Origin: Capitulum mitella
Taxonomy: Eukaryota > Arthropoda > Thecostraca > Pollicipedomorpha > Pollicipedidae
Direction: 5' to 3'
DNA length: 64,000 nt
Assembly (NCBI GenBank): GCA_030062745.1
Contig: CP099849.1
Coordinates: 18,584,144-18,648,143 of the forward strand
A program made the translations under genes and the position numbers. The notes under the pieces were generated by a model. It was not told the origin of the DNA and searched no databases. It saw nothing but the letters and a program-made list of their open reading frames with translations. Below are positions 11,232 to 23,181 of the stretch, piece by piece. Every line of letters starts with the position of its first letter. Position 1 is the stretch's first letter.

Positions 11232-11790
11232 GGGGAGGGGGCAGAATTGGTAATCTGCACCTTTCGGCCAATGCGTATTTTTCGAAGGTGCAAAACTGGC
11301 AACGGCTCATATCATGTTTGAGTTTGGGTCCTCACTTCTGCGTCTACAAAAAATAATGTGTCAGCCGAAAGGTGTTTCGGCCAGTTGATATTTTTTTCGG
11401 GAACGCAGGAGTGGTAACTCGAATCGCATGGACAATGTAGCCTGTCCTCCAAGTTAAACATGATTTAACCTAACCTAACCTAAAACCTACTGTATGGTTG
11501 CAGGATTGCCCTAGATGGGCATGTAAAACTAATTTTTTGTTAGGTTCAATTTGCCTGTTTTTTGGTTTGGTTAGCTCGTATCGGCTGAAGGCAAACATGT
11601 GTCAACTGAATCAAAATTCAAGAGTTACCTAACCAAGTCAGTTTACACACCCAGTAGGGGCCAGTGCTTAGAAAAATACCTGAATGGGCTAAATTGTTCA
11701 CACAACTTATGTTGCCACTTCCGCGTCCCCAAAAATTATGCGTAAGCGTCGGCCGAAAGGTAGATTACCGCAGATCTGCCCCCCCCCCCA
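11232..11790. mobile_element. Small inverted-repeat element nested in the hAT
   Basis: The left end (GGGGGCAGAATTGGTAATCT, then GCACCTTTCGGCCAATGCG) mirrors the right end (CGGCCGAAAGGTAGATTACC, then GCAGATCTGCCCCCC). It is about 560 bp, has no coding frame and contains a short CCTAA run. It inserted after the hAT arrived. Confidence 0.6.
11466..11484. repeat. Short interstitial CCTAA (TTAGG) run
   Basis: Three to four tandem CCTAA units, the arthropod telomere repeat. Similar short runs lie in the centres of the foldback elements near 14135 and 32605. They are too short to be true telomere. Confidence 0.6.
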
Positions 11791-11888
11791 GGGTAATGTG
11801 AATCTCACTGCCTGCAGAGAATATGGTTAAGGCAAATAGTCCAAGCAATAGTCGACAAGCTTCATAATTATGCTTCACTACTGACAAC

Positions 11889-12140
11889 TTATTGTGCACA
11901 TTCTGTTCTCACCTGGAAATACCGTAAATAATGCTTCCTCTTGATATGTGCCTTTAGCCTTGAAAGGCTACTCTTGTGACCCTTGATTATAACCTCTTTC
12001 GGTCGGCACAGGACATACGTAAAAATGGCGTTTTTCCCCTCCTCCTTAAACTCAAAGTAAGTTTCTAGACGTGGCCATTGGTGACCCAGACCGGGCTCTT
12101 CCTGTCTCCGAAGCTGAGGCACCTTCGGACTCGGAGTCAA
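11889..12140 (-). pseudogene. BED-type zinc finger remnant of a hAT transposase
   Basis: The minus-strand frame reads W-P-R-L-E-T-Y-F-E-F, then TYVLCRPK, then SSLSRLKAHIKRKH. This follows the BED finger order (aromatic W..YF, C-x2-C, L-x-x-H-x3-H). The first zinc-binding Cys is a Tyr here, so zinc binding is probably lost. BED fingers sit at the N terminus of hAT transposases, which fits its place just inside the right end of the hAT element and its orientation. Confidence 0.6.
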
Positions 12141-12920
12141 GGTTTTCGACCTCCACTGGCGGCGTAAAGACGCCTTGATGGGACATTTTAGTGTCAGGTA
12201 GTTAAAATTTCAGGCCAGTCAAGAATCAATCACCACTCCATCGCCCCATGGACATCGCAGATCCAAGGCCATGGCGGCAGTAATCACGTGCTCAACAGCC
12301 TTGAGTGATCTTGGCGGGGAACCGTGTGGCGATGGTAAGCAATCCGTGACTAACATGAGACAACATTGAAAACTGCCGTCAGCTGGCTGTTCCAGTATAA
12401 ATGACAATAACTTTGATATCTTTTAGTCTGAAAATTGACGACTGGTTAATTTATAATTTTAAGTCGTATCAAACTTACGCATAATTCAATACTTTTGTCC
12501 CAAAAGAGACCAAAGTCAGCTGGCCTTTATACTGAACCATTGCTGCCAGCTTGCCGTCAACGTTTATCAGCTGACGAATATTATCAACAAGTCTACGCCG
12601 CGATTGTCAGCTGAGTGCGCGCCCAGCCGCGCTTGTATCGCCGCACGCTATTGGGTGTTGGCTATTCAAGTAGCCAATGGCGTGTGCCGATGCAAATAAA
12701 GCCGGGCGGTGTCTGTAAGGAGTTTAAAAAGTAACGGAGTAACGGAGTAACGGACCAAAAAGTAACGGAGTAACGGACCACAAAAGTAACTTCCGTTACT
12801 CAGTCCGTTACAGCAAAATAAAAGTAACGGGTCCGTTACTCCGTTACTCAAAAAAGTAACTTCGTTAGTAACGGAGTAACGGAGTAACGGACCAGTGCCC
12901 ACCTATGTATATAATATATA

Positions 12921-12929
<9 letters not shown>

Positions 12930-12962
<33 letters not shown>
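12930..12962. repeat. (AT)n microsatellite
   Basis: AT run immediately right of the hAT element, the counterpart of 9150-9206. Confidence 0.9.
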
Positions 12963-12966
<4 letters not shown>

Positions 12967-13115
12967 CGTTTGTGTATATGTACAAATCAATGCTAATATA
13001 ATGCAATAGTAAAATATGTTATATTTAACTTTTCTGTTTTTATAATGTTGGTATAGGCGGTGCCAGGAACATCAGAAGGGAGGGTAGTCATGGTCGCATC
13101 ATCAGATCAGTAGAC

Positions 13116-13466
13116 TTGTGCTCTGATTCCAAATTATCCCCCTTCGTCACGCCATTCGTCGCCCGACCCTTCGGCAGACCATTCCTTCCGGCGAGGGCGG
13201 ATACAGAGAGGGAAGTTAATGCCTATGCAAGTCCTTTCATGTACAGTTCGAGCAGCCGTTTTCGACGATATTCTTAATGACATTTATCACGCATTTTAAT
13301 AGCCGTTTAACAGTGTTCTCGAAAACGGCCGCTTGAACAGCACACGAAAGAATTTTGGTCCCGTAACCTTTTCTCACCGTATCCACCGTTGTTGACGGGC
13401 TGACCTCAGGAAAGGTCAAACGGCGGGTGACATGACAAAGGGGGATAACATGGAATCAGAGCACAA
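13116..13466. mobile_element. 350-bp hairpin-type inverted-repeat element
   Basis: The outer arm TTGTGCTCTGATTCCA, then TTATCCCCCTTCGTCAC, is repeated inverted at 13418-13466. An inner pair, GTTCGAGCAGCCGTTTTCGA near 13246 and its near-inverse near 13318-13337, lies within. The whole unit could fold into one long interrupted hairpin. No coding capacity and no clear target duplication were seen. Confidence 0.65.
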
Positions 13467-13690
13467 CCCTGCAGGTCAGCTCATGATCTTTGCCTTAAAT
13501 GGCCTTAAATGACCTTTCAGTCACACAAAACGTCCTTAAGTCCATTTCATAATTTTGGAAACGGGTACCATCATTGAAAACCCATACCAAATGAGGCTCT
13601 GTGGCGATGCCACTAGGTGAGCCGCCTAGATGGCGACCACTAGATGGTAGTGAGCTTACCTGCTGCAAAATGTATTTACTTTCGGCGCCA

Positions 13691-14480
13691 CGATTTTAGG
13701 GCAAAAGTTTGTATCGCAGAAGTTCGTCGGAGAAACGTGCGTCGGATTAAACCTCGTCGGACAAAATTTCGTCGTGCCAAAGTTCGTCGCCTAAAAGTTC
13801 GTCCAAGGCAGAAGTCCGTCCAGGGCAAAAGTTCGTCGTGAAAAGGTTCGTGTACGGCAAAAATTCGTCGAGGGTAAAAGTTCGCCGAGGATAAAAGTCC
13901 GTCATGCAGACGTTTTTCTAGAATAAGAGTTCGTCGAGGGCAAAAGTTTGTGTAGGACAAGTTTGTCTCGATAATGGGAAAGATTCGTATGGAAAAAGTT
14001 CGCAGAAAAAAGGTTCATAAAGGACAACGTTTGTAACGAAAAAGGTTCGTAACCAAGGGTTCGCGAACTTGAGGTGCATATAAAAAAGTTTCGTATCGGA
14101 AAAGGAATGGACCTAAAAGTCGCATAATTTAACTTAACCTAACCTAACCTAAACTAACCTTACCTTTGGCCCTAGACGAGCTTTTGCCACGCACGAACTT
14201 TTGTCTAAAAACGAATTTCTGCGAGACGGACTTGTCATGGACGAACTTTCGTCCTAGACGAACTTATGCCCTGTGTGAATTTTTGTCCTTGACGAACTTT
14301 TGTCTTTGGCGAATTTTTCTACTGGACGAACTCTGTGCATACGAACTTTCGCGAGACGAACTTCTTTGCCCTTCGGTAACTTCCGTCCGACGAAATTTTG
14401 TCTTTACAAACTATTACCCCACAAACCATTACACTACGAACTTAAGTCCAACGACTCTTGCCCTGCGAACTTTAGTCCAA
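13691..14480. mobile_element. Foldback element A with minisatellite arms
   Basis: The left half is a degenerate tandem array of GGACAAAAGTTCGTC-like units of about 16-25 bp. The right half is the same unit inverted (GACGAACTTTTGTCC). The centre near 14040-14165 has no units but contains CGTAACC, CCAAGGGTTCG, TTTCGTATCGG and a CCTAA run. Its edge CGATTTTAGGG and its centre recur inverted in the element at 32268-33152, so this is a dispersed element and not a local array. Frames across it encode only repetitive RTNFxxDELL-like peptides and are artefacts. Confidence 0.75.
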
Positions 14481-14514
14481 GTGGTGCCGGTTTTCTACCG
14501 AAAACCGGCACCAC
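14481..14514. repeat. Perfect 15-bp palindrome with 4-nt loop
   Basis: GTGGTGCCGGTTTTC, the loop TACC, then its exact complement. It sits at the right border of foldback element A. It could be a remnant hairpin end of another element. Confidence 0.85.
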
Positions 14515-14580
14515 TGTTCTTTTGAGAACCCCTGAGTTGACTGTTCCACTGTAACACGGTAACACAACGAGCCTTCTACA

Positions 14581-15050
14581 ATGCACGTCAGACGTTCTCA
14601 CAATTCGCCGTGGGGACACAGATCGACATATCAAGATCAACGAAGATCCGGAGATGCCCCGAGGTCTACGAAAACATCAAGACCCGCGAAGAGAAATCGA
14701 AGAAAGCTGTGCGTCAAGAGGCGAATCCGACCACGCCCATCAAGTGGGCCCAGAAGGCCACCCTCCGCGTCAGATCGAGCGGCACAGATCAACACGCCTC
14801 CAGAAGCGGCGTGACGCCACGGGCCGTACTCCTCGGTGCTGGAAGGGTCAGAGCGATCTCTACGAACGCTCGTATTGAGCCGAATACAGTTGCACGGATT
14901 ATCGGACTGTGCGGCCCGCACTCATCGCAATGTCGCCAACAACCGGACAGAGACGCACGCGCACGCACATGCGTCCCCCCCCCCCCGTCCGCATACGGGA
15001 ATGTTGTTACCGATAAAAAGCACACTCAGCAAAGTCCCAATTCCTCCTAA
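14581..15050 (+). other. Unrecognised open stretch with moderate GC
   Basis: Several overlapping frames are open for 75-145 codons, rich in Arg, Lys and Ser. A frame from 14610 reads CPEVYENIKTREEKSKKAVR. No domain was recognised and no splice pattern is compelling. It may be an old retroelement or exon remnant. Confidence 0.2.
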
Positions 15051-15239
15051 AGTACAACTGAGACGTTCCAGGACAAATCGACGGGGACCCTACCAAAATT
15101 CACACAAGAGGTTTCAAATTGCGATGAAATTTTATCCGGGTGCTAATCTGAGGCTTGGATATCAGATTTCAACTTCTCAGCTCGATTTGACTCGCGGCTT
15201 TTGCGCTAGGACAATTTGAAATGCCGAAACTGATTTTTG

Positions 15240-16445
15240 GCCAAACCCTTGGTGAAACTATGTATTTTTTCAGTAACCATTTTTAAAAAAAACTGGACAT
15301 GATTACGACCGCAAAGAAATGCAACATATATGTTGCCTTATATTTGACCTTGGAAGTTTCTGAGTTCCGGTAACGTGGTCACTTAAATGAGGTCAACCCA
15401 TGATTTAAAGAAAAAGATTCTGCGAACCACGCCGTGCAATCAGTCGACCTAAAGCTGTCAAGGATAGTAGTCGTGGACATTCAAAAGAATTGTACAGTCT
15501 CGAATTTGTTGTCAATGTCAAGGTCAGTGGCCTGAGGCCAGGTCAATTTCCATCCTATTTCCCTATTTCGAACAGTTTTTAGCCGTTTCATTGGCTGATG
15601 GTGCCTGAAATGCATTTTTTGGGCCAAGGAAGTAACTACGGCAAATCATATTGACCCACATGAACGGTCATGAGGCCATTTCAGGTCACATGTGGGGTGC
15701 ACCGGTAAAAAGGAGTCCAAAACCTTGTTCTGGTGATCCCTGAGATAAAAAAAGCACCGAAGTCAACTTGCAGTCACATATTGCACCAAGACGCTTCCAC
15801 GCTGTGAAATGACCTTAGGTCACGTGATGCGAGGTAACCGTAGTAGACGCTGAATTCATACCCAGATATCCAGCTTTATCTCTCCGATTTATTTCATGAG
15901 TTAATGGAAGATCTAGGCATAAAAAGATGAAATACAGGCGTGCTTCAAGTCAGGTCATGATCCTACGTCAGCCCAGGTCATATAGCCGACCTCATATAGC
16001 ACTCAACTGATTACCGTTTTGAAACGCAAGGGGTTTCAGTCCAAACGTACTCCTTGCCTTTTTGCTTGCGCTGTTACTGACCCTCGACAAAACACGAAAT
16101 AAAGCAACCGGCTGGATGTTAGGTCAGGTCACATTGTCGTGACAGGTCACATCGGGTCATGGGCGTTCTAGTCTGTCAGCATTCCAAATGTCCGTTCAGA
16201 TCATTTTCACCGTTTGAATGCATACATGAACGATAAGTCGCCAGCAACGTTCAAAAATCTCACAAATGTAATGAAATAAAACAGGCATTATGTCAGTCAT
16301 CAGCCCACTTGATGCGATATGTGATTATGTACATGTGATATATCATAAATCACCGTAATTTGCATTCCATTAGCTTTCCATTAGCATGCTCAGCATTACC
16401 CTAGCTTTCCTGGGGGCGGAACTAGAGCTCTTAGACAGCCCCATT
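15240..16445. mobile_element. Region rich in AGGTCA motifs, probably a non-coding repeat element
   Basis: About 1.2 kb with many AGGTCA/TGACCT motifs, closing with TGGGGGCGG, a short loop and CAGCCCCA near 16410-16438. This resembles the inverted-repeat elements elsewhere in the window in size, motif content and G-run/C-run end. A matching left end was not located, so the borders are approximate. Confidence 0.35.
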
Positions 16446-17027
16446 TTTCACATATGTAGGTTAAATGTTGCATTTTTTCTCAAAATGTTCACCCATGTTG
16501 AATATATTAGAACGTATTCATGACCAACTTTCTGATGATGTAAGTTTCATTTTTTCCGACGTACTGTTCGCGAGGTACATGTGGACGTCCAAACGCCCCC
16601 CGTCCGGCTTCGGCCGCCCTCGTCAGAGCCTCGGTTGGGCGAAGGTTAACCTTCCCGATCTTGCCTGTCATGTCAGTGTGCTGGAAGTGTTCCTACAATC
16701 TCTGTTTTCTTGCCTTGTCATGCCTAGACAGTGTAATTTGCCGTCTTTTCAAACAATCTTTACAACATTCAATAGTGTCTGAGGCCAAACATGCACGAAG
16801 AACAAAATGAAATATTCCAAGCACGTTTCTGTCTAATCTAGCATCATTTAACGCCACGAATAGGAGCATTCATGTAATCATAATGCGTAGCTCCACTTCC
16901 AATATCGGTAATCAGATTCAGGAGCCGGGACGTGATTGGCTGTTGACCCGACTGCCCTCCACGCAAAAGACCGTTTCGTTATCGCAGCCGACGAGTTTTC
17001 CGATGAACGCTGCAGCCGGGGGCGAGA

Positions 17028-17318
17028 ATGCTTTATCATCGGCTCCAAAGAGTCGCGCCGGCCGGGCTAACGACTCCTGTGCCGGTGCCGGTGGCGCGTG
17101 TCCCAGCCGCCATCAAACCGCGCCGGCGGCCGTCACGACATACTCGGATTAGCTTTTTGCCGACGCCACAGCGCCGAGAGCGGTTCGCGCAGAGCATCGG
17201 CAGCGCGCGCTGTTTTTCCGCGCCAACTTGGCGCCGCCCGCTTTCGTACGGAAGGCGGGCGGCGTGCATCAAGCGGGTGTCAGAACTTGACGAGTTTGCA
17301 GGCAGTCCACTCAGATGA
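17028..17318 (+). other. CpG-rich patch with a 96-codon open frame, possible exon
   Basis: A frame reads PVPVPVARVPAAIKPRRRPS and is open for 96 codons across GC-rich DNA. High GC alone lengthens frames, other frames are also open, and no domain was recognised. Confidence 0.18.
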
Positions 17319-17365
17319 TGGCGTGGCGAGGCCGGCGGCGCGGGCCGGGGAGAGGACGGGGGACA

Positions 17366-17590
17366 GGGACGGGTGGTGCCAGTTGTCTGAGCGGGTGACC
17401 GTGGTGGGGTGGTGCCGTTGACCGGACGAATGGCCGGAGATGAAGTGGTGCCCTTTGATCGGACAGGTGGCCGTGGGTGGGGTGGTGCCCGTCGACAGGC
17501 CGGGCACCACGTCGGGAAGGAGAAAGGACGAAGAAAAGAGAACCGGAGCCAGGGTGGTGCCCGTTGACCGGACGGGTGACCGCAGGTCGG
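17366..17590. repeat. GC-rich degenerate minisatellite
   Basis: About five copies of a unit of roughly 35-40 bp with core GGGTGGTGCC, then GTTGACCGGACGGGTGACCG (for example at 17369, 17407, 17447, 17480 and 17551), partly interrupted. Confidence 0.6.
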
Positions 17591-18112
17591 ACCCTTTGAT
17601 TGGCCCCTGGCGCCAGCTGACGGGCGGTCGGCTGAAAGTTTTGCCGTCTTAGAACCCCCGCCTGCGGTCTAGCCGCATGTGTGGATGTCCAGGCTGTCTT
17701 GATTGAAATGTCTGAGGTGGGACCGGTGTCAGAGAGCAGAGAAGCCAGTCTGGGCACCCGGAAAGCTTGGAAACGGTGAAGTGTGTTAACGACGTGAAGT
17801 GCTAGACCATTTTCCCTTCCTTCTCCTCGCAGCCGCACTTTCCATCCATCATAACAGATTGCGTTGGTGCTATTAATTAGCGAGCAGACAGTTTCGAGCA
17901 GCTGCCGCGTATGTCCTGTAAATGTATGTCACGTAAAGGGTATGTCCTGGTAGTCCACATTTGTTGCACCTGTTATTTGAAAGATGGATGGACATATATA
18001 TGTGAGTTATAAGTCATCACAAGCATAGACTCGAGTATTTATTGGTCTTTTCACCAAAGGCGTAGCACATTAAGGAAGCTATTTTCACTGTGCTCGATGG
18101 ACTGCTCCGACT

Positions 18113-18544
18113 TTGGTCATTTCCACCTCAATTTCCCGATGGCCGAGCTGTAACTTCTCCCCTCTGTCATCGAGCGAAGAACTCTGCATCCCCATTGACA
18201 GCAAAAGTTGGGTTCCGATTGCCCCATCAGTGGTAGTGTTCATCCCAAAGTGCATTAAAAAGGGCCAGCTGGCAGACGACGACTTCTGCTGGATACTGTT
18301 GTTAAGACAATCGGAGACCTTGCTGCTGGGACTGGCCGTTCGGAAAGGACGACCATGTGACCCGTCTGGAGCGATCTCCGTAGTCTGCGGCAGCCGTGAT
18401 GTTTCTGTGTGCGGACTGCGTTGTAACCCTCCAGAAGGTGAAACGACAAGAATCGTAATAGAGTTATGTGATGACAGACAGGTTTTCAAGCTTTCCGTCC
18501 ACTTCTACGAGGTTGCCTTGATTTCGCCTAAATCTGTTTGGTAG
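18113..18544 (+). other. Unrecognised 143-codon open frame
   Basis: The frame runs from ATG to TAG with fairly balanced composition, ending VFKLSVHFYEVALISPKSVW. The complementary strand is also open for 134 codons. No domain was recognised. It could be a decayed transposon frame or chance. Confidence 0.2.
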
Positions 18545-20638
18545 CAAACACCCTTGCATGTTTGAAGCTATCAGAGTAGTTACGACATCTCGCAATGCTT
18601 GGAGGCAATGCGTGCGACACACGGCAGTGCGTCCGACGGCCATCTTTGTACCAGACGTGTTGGAACACGGCGTCCGTTGGATTCATTTAGTCAGATGTTT
18701 CATTGAGATTTAAGAAAAGTCATAAGTAGTCGCTATCGCGACGACATATCACGTGATTTAGGAAACTAGCTAGACAGTCTGTTTTTTTAGTAAAGAAATT
18801 TAAAACGAGCAAGCTGTGATATAAAATGCCGGGACTAGAGAATGTCATTAGATATTAGCAAGCATCTTGATTGTTTCTAGCGAGTATTTCTAGGAGTACT
18901 TAGCCAGTTTAATACATTTGAAGGTTATTGATAGTCCTGGACATACGACGCAAAGATTGACAACTGCGCCTCGATGTCCATGGTGACATTGCTGGAAGTC
19001 CAAACGCTCATAAATGTACCATTAACTGTCGACGACCGACAGGTTCATTGGCCGTGGTTGCAATCAGCAAAGTGTGTCAATATTCTGGGTCAGCTAAATG
19101 GTTGCGGTAATCAAAGCACGTATCCATTTTGGACGACCAAGTGCTGCAATTCAAATAATCACAGCGATATCCCAACACGGCCATCCATTGTTAGAAATTT
19201 CCTTTAACTCTTTGTGTGTTTTGTGTGTATCATATCACCGAAAAATAAGAAAATGGCTCATTCTCTCTGCGTTCGTACAAAGCGATATCCATTCATTTCG
19301 CGAGCTCGGTCAAGTCTTTGAAGCCCCAAATCCCTCGCAGTAAAAAGGCACTGTCAGCTTACATGAGCTCAAATCATAACCCGACCATACACTATCATAC
19401 ACTTATATTCGATTGGCGAATTTCTTAAGAAGGCCCCATAAGCTTCCTGTGACGTTAGGTAATAAGATCACACCATTGCCTCGCCAAGTTATCGACACTG
19501 GGAGGCAAAATCAACCCCTTAATATATTTCAGGACCACCAACACAATGGGAACAAAAGTATAATCAAGAAAAAGTCACGATAAGAGTCCAAAGCGAACTA
19601 TACGCCTCCATTTTGCAATTGTATGGTACTGAGCAAAGAACTGGGAGCTCGCAATTGTGAAACAAACGCCGTCTATCCCAATAACAGCTGCTTCCAGACA
19701 ATTCGCAGTGAGTTGTAGTATCATTTTAACGGAACTGCGTCAGGGCGGCGTGACCGTGAATCTACTATCGGTAGCGCAGGGCGCACATGGAAACTCCATG
19801 GAGAAAGATTTAAAGCAGAAGTATTTGCTTCACTTTTTCTGTTTTTTTTCGTGAAAACGTTCTTAAAAAGATGGACTATGAGTGAGGAAAACATTCTCTT
19901 GTGGTACCAACCATTGATTTATTTACGCAGGTGACCCTTTCATTGTTATTCATAGCCGTAAGTTCGTAATATCGTATTTTTGCTAACCGTCTTCTCGCAC
20001 TTGGAACACCATGGCGGCGTCTATGGGCGTGACAAATGCCGACCGTTGTGGTACTCTGAGAGTGCAACGGCCCTTCCTTGAGATGGACGCTGAGAACGTC
20101 CACGTCCACGTCCACGTTGAGAACGATGGCGGATGATGCCCAGCTGCATAAAATAAGCTCATGTCAGTTGTTGTTGCGTAATAAATTGTACTGCTGCGTG
20201 GGCTAGAATGGCGCACTGCTGTCATCCAACATTGTGAATATTTTGTCTTCACCAAGCCAGTGTTTATATACCCGGAACGGTTGATCTCTAGAGCCGGTGT
20301 GTTGAAATGTTGTGCACCTGAGTCCCATTTTTTCACAGTTCGCCGAAGCACATGACTGTTGTTGAAATGTCGACGAAGGAAGAGGTGCTGGCAGTTGCTC
20401 CAACTCCGAACACTGAGCATTAATCGGGCTGCGCGATGAATGGAAAGAACGTCGTTGAACTACATTTTACTTTGTATATGTGACTTTGATACATTGCAAG
20501 AACGTAAGATGCACACATACCTTCAGTTGCATGTCGTTGCTATGACACTGCCAGTTTTTTTAGTAACCTCTCACACAGCTTGTCTCATGACGTCAGTAAA
20601 TTTTAAGTGGAAGCGCCTCTCTCCCCACCGATTCTGAA
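18545..20638. other. No supported feature
   Basis: About 2 kb of unique-looking sequence. A 145-codon minus frame at 19983-20420 has no recognisable motif. A short GTCCAC triplication lies near 20098-20115. Confidence 0.3.
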
Positions 20639-20959
20639 TTGCATGACAGTTTGAGCCGGGTGCAGTACCTTTCAAAAACACCGCATCAGCGCCCCATCGC
20701 ATGGCACCCTATCTCATGGACACCCAAGGCGTCCACCTTCCTGCGCAGTGGCGTCAGGTACCGCGCTGATGTGTGGTCCCGTCCCGTCCGGGGCTGTGCG
20801 TCGATCACCGCCGCGACTGCTCCGCGCGCGGACGAAGCTCGCCCGACGCCCTCAGTTACCGAGTCAGGGCTCTCTGGAACTGGGCTCTCCCGACACCAGG
20901 GAGTCCAGGAACGTGTCCACTCGTCACGTGACAGCGAGAGCGTGATTTGCGCTGACTGA
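20639..20959 (+). other. CpG-rich patch with open frames, unassigned
   Basis: GC-rich, with open frames on both strands. A possible donor (GTCAGGTACC) lies near 20757. No domain was recognised. Confidence 0.2.
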
Positions 20960-22180
20960 GTGTCGATGATTTGATGGGCGCTGTGGTCTTTTATTCATCT
21001 TTTATGGCGGTGACTTTTGCGTTTTAGTTTTTTTTTTATTGCGATACCTCAGTTATATTTTAGAACTTTTTCTTGTCGCCCCTTCGTGTGTCGGGCGCAG
21101 TCTTGTCACTTCAGATAGCTTTCTCTCGTGCATTGTTCTGTTGTTTTCTTGATTTTGGAACTGTTAATAACACCAAGTCACCAGGGCCATACATGTGGAG
21201 ACCAAACGAAATAAATGATGCTAGTGATGGACCTAATGTCGTACTCCCACCCTCTTCGCGTCGCACTGTCGTTCATTCGGAAAAAGGCTGTCAGTATGTG
21301 GTATTTTCCTCCTCGGTTCCCGTGGCCTTCACCAGAACGCGGTATGCAACATCTGTCAACTTGCCAAACATGTCATTTTCCGTCACGCACCACTTCAAAT
21401 TGTTACCGCGAGCATGGCCACTGGCCATGCCAGTTGTCAGCGGCAGTCATTCGCCAGAAGGGCTCTCCGCCTGCAGAGGTGTACAAAACGCCAAAAGCGT
21501 CGCCAACAAAAGCTAAAAATCCCAAATCTGTCACATTTTCAGTTCGGTTAAATTTTGTCCTATCAGTCGAAATAGCACATTAATCGCCTCCTTCCAGAAC
21601 CATTACATGGAGCCACCAACATATTTACAGCGACTTCTTAAATTGTATGTCTGCCGTCAGTACTTCCCTCAAATAACGATTATCTGTCATACGTCTGCTA
21701 TCGTTTAACCAACGTCTGTCACCTACGCTGGTAGGCAAATTAGCAGACCTGTACACCTCAGGCCGCCTGTCCGAGCTAGGAGTCGTGGTAGGTGCGTCGT
21801 CACCGTCGCGTAGGTGGGTCTGACCGGTCCGTATCGTCGGCGGCTGCCGAGCAACAACCGCATGACTCCGCAGTATGCTAATGGGGCTTACCGTTCTGGA
21901 TTTATGGCGCCGTTTTGAGAAGTCGCGCCGTAAGCCGCTCGGCTAAAGGAGACCCCCTGTTGAAACGCTGTCTCTCTCCACGTTTCCCGAAGGCGCTCAG
22001 ACAGAAAAAAGAGGTGAAGACTTGAGACTACAGCCGGATGTCCCGCTTGCTACAGCACTTCGCAGTCACGCGAACACTGGAGAATACTAACGCACACAAA
22101 AACGAGAAACGCTGTCGGTAGGATGCTGTGAAACCGATTCTCGAATCACGTAAATCTCATTCACGTACGATTTGCGCATT
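20960..22180. other. No supported feature
   Basis: Contains a 147-codon plus frame (21073-21516) with no recognisable motif, and otherwise nothing gene-like. Confidence 0.3.
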
Positions 22181-22182
22181 AT

Positions 22183-22217
22183 ACATCATACGTCATACAT
22201 CATACATCATATATCAC
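22183..22217. repeat. Short CATCATA-type tandem repeat
   Basis: About five imperfect units of ATACATC. Confidence 0.7.
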
Positions 22218-23143
22218 ATAAGCCTAAATTCACATACGATAACCAATGGCTCTGATCATCGAACTCCACAGCATCTGCCTACCTGCGTCAAATGGTTTAA
22301 AGGCGGCAGTATTTTAAATATTTCCGTTGAATGTTAGGAACCTTAATCGAAATTCATAGCTAATGCCTCGTGGATGCTTCTCAATCGACGTTGCACTTTT
22401 GCCGAAAGAATAACTCATATAGACGTCGCAATGCACGACGAAAGCAGGGCACCATTGTTACGAGAATCTGCGTCTTTGTAGTATCGAACATACTACTTTG
22501 CTACGCAGAACATAAATGTGACTTCATTCAGTTGGCGTGGAAAACCGGCATTTTTCCAAAACTTGGAAAGGATACCTTTTTAACACAGCGATGACCCAAA
22601 TGCTTTTCGTCCCCTGATTTGGCCCTCTTAGTGTCCTCCAGAGGGCAAATCCACATATCGACGTCTCCATTTTTTCTTCTGCATGAAATCCAATATTCGT
22701 TTCCTTCAACTTATCTTAAGCTTTCCAAACATCCGCAGCCTTTGAGAACCAACACGCTGCGTGCAAATATCTTGTCTATCGCATATGTATGCCTTCGGCA
22801 CCATTATTATATATTTTGGCAAACGCATGCATCATGAAAGTGTGTAGAGTGATCTCCAAATAAACTGCCCAATCGCAATCTACTCCGATGATAAGCGCAC
22901 GTGTTGAATAAAACAAAGTCGGCACGTGCTGGAGATATGGCACTTTCGTCGTGGAATTCATCAGAGAATGAGCTGAAGAGGGAATCCGTGACCTGCAGCA
23001 TTCGAATTCTTTGTTCTGACGACCTTAGCTGCTCGCGGTCGCCCGTGAAGAACATTTCTCAAGGTCACGCGGATGGCGGTTGGAGGAGTGCGGGGACCAC
23101 GGCAACCGGCCCCGGGCAATCTCGGAGGCGTGCCTCCTGCTGG

Positions 23144-23166
23144 GCAGGGCGGGGGGGGGGGGGGGG
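23144..23166. repeat. Poly-G run
   Basis: About 17 consecutive G residues in a CpG-rich patch. Such tracts are length-unstable and prone to sequencing error. Confidence 0.8.
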
Positions 23167-23181
23167 CGCCCCCGCCGCCAG

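Larger units (their letters stand above)
9230..12907 (-). mobile_element. hAT-superfamily DNA transposon, degenerate, with nested insertions
   Basis: The termini are CATAGGTGGGCA and its inverse TGCCCACCTATG. They are flanked by a perfect 8-bp target duplication TATATAAT (9222-9229 and 12908-12915), the hAT hallmark. Both ends carry many copies of CGTTACTC or its complement (9247-9365 and 12728-12890), the usual subterminal transposase-binding layout. On the minus strand near the right end a BED-finger-like frame remains (about 11910-12110), and CCAAT-like boxes lie upstream of it around 12640-12690, as expected for a transposase promoter. No long transposase frame survives. At least one smaller element is inserted at 11232-11790, so the copy cannot move without help. 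Confidence 0.85.

Noticed and set aside
11460-14165. Telomere or chromosome end (CCTAA runs)
   Set aside because: Only three to four units each, embedded in mobile elements with ordinary sequence on both sides.
13644-14525. Several frames with repeated RTFxxDELL-like peptides
   Set aside because: They are translations of the GACGAACTTTTGTCC repeat arms; the same happens at 32234-33125.
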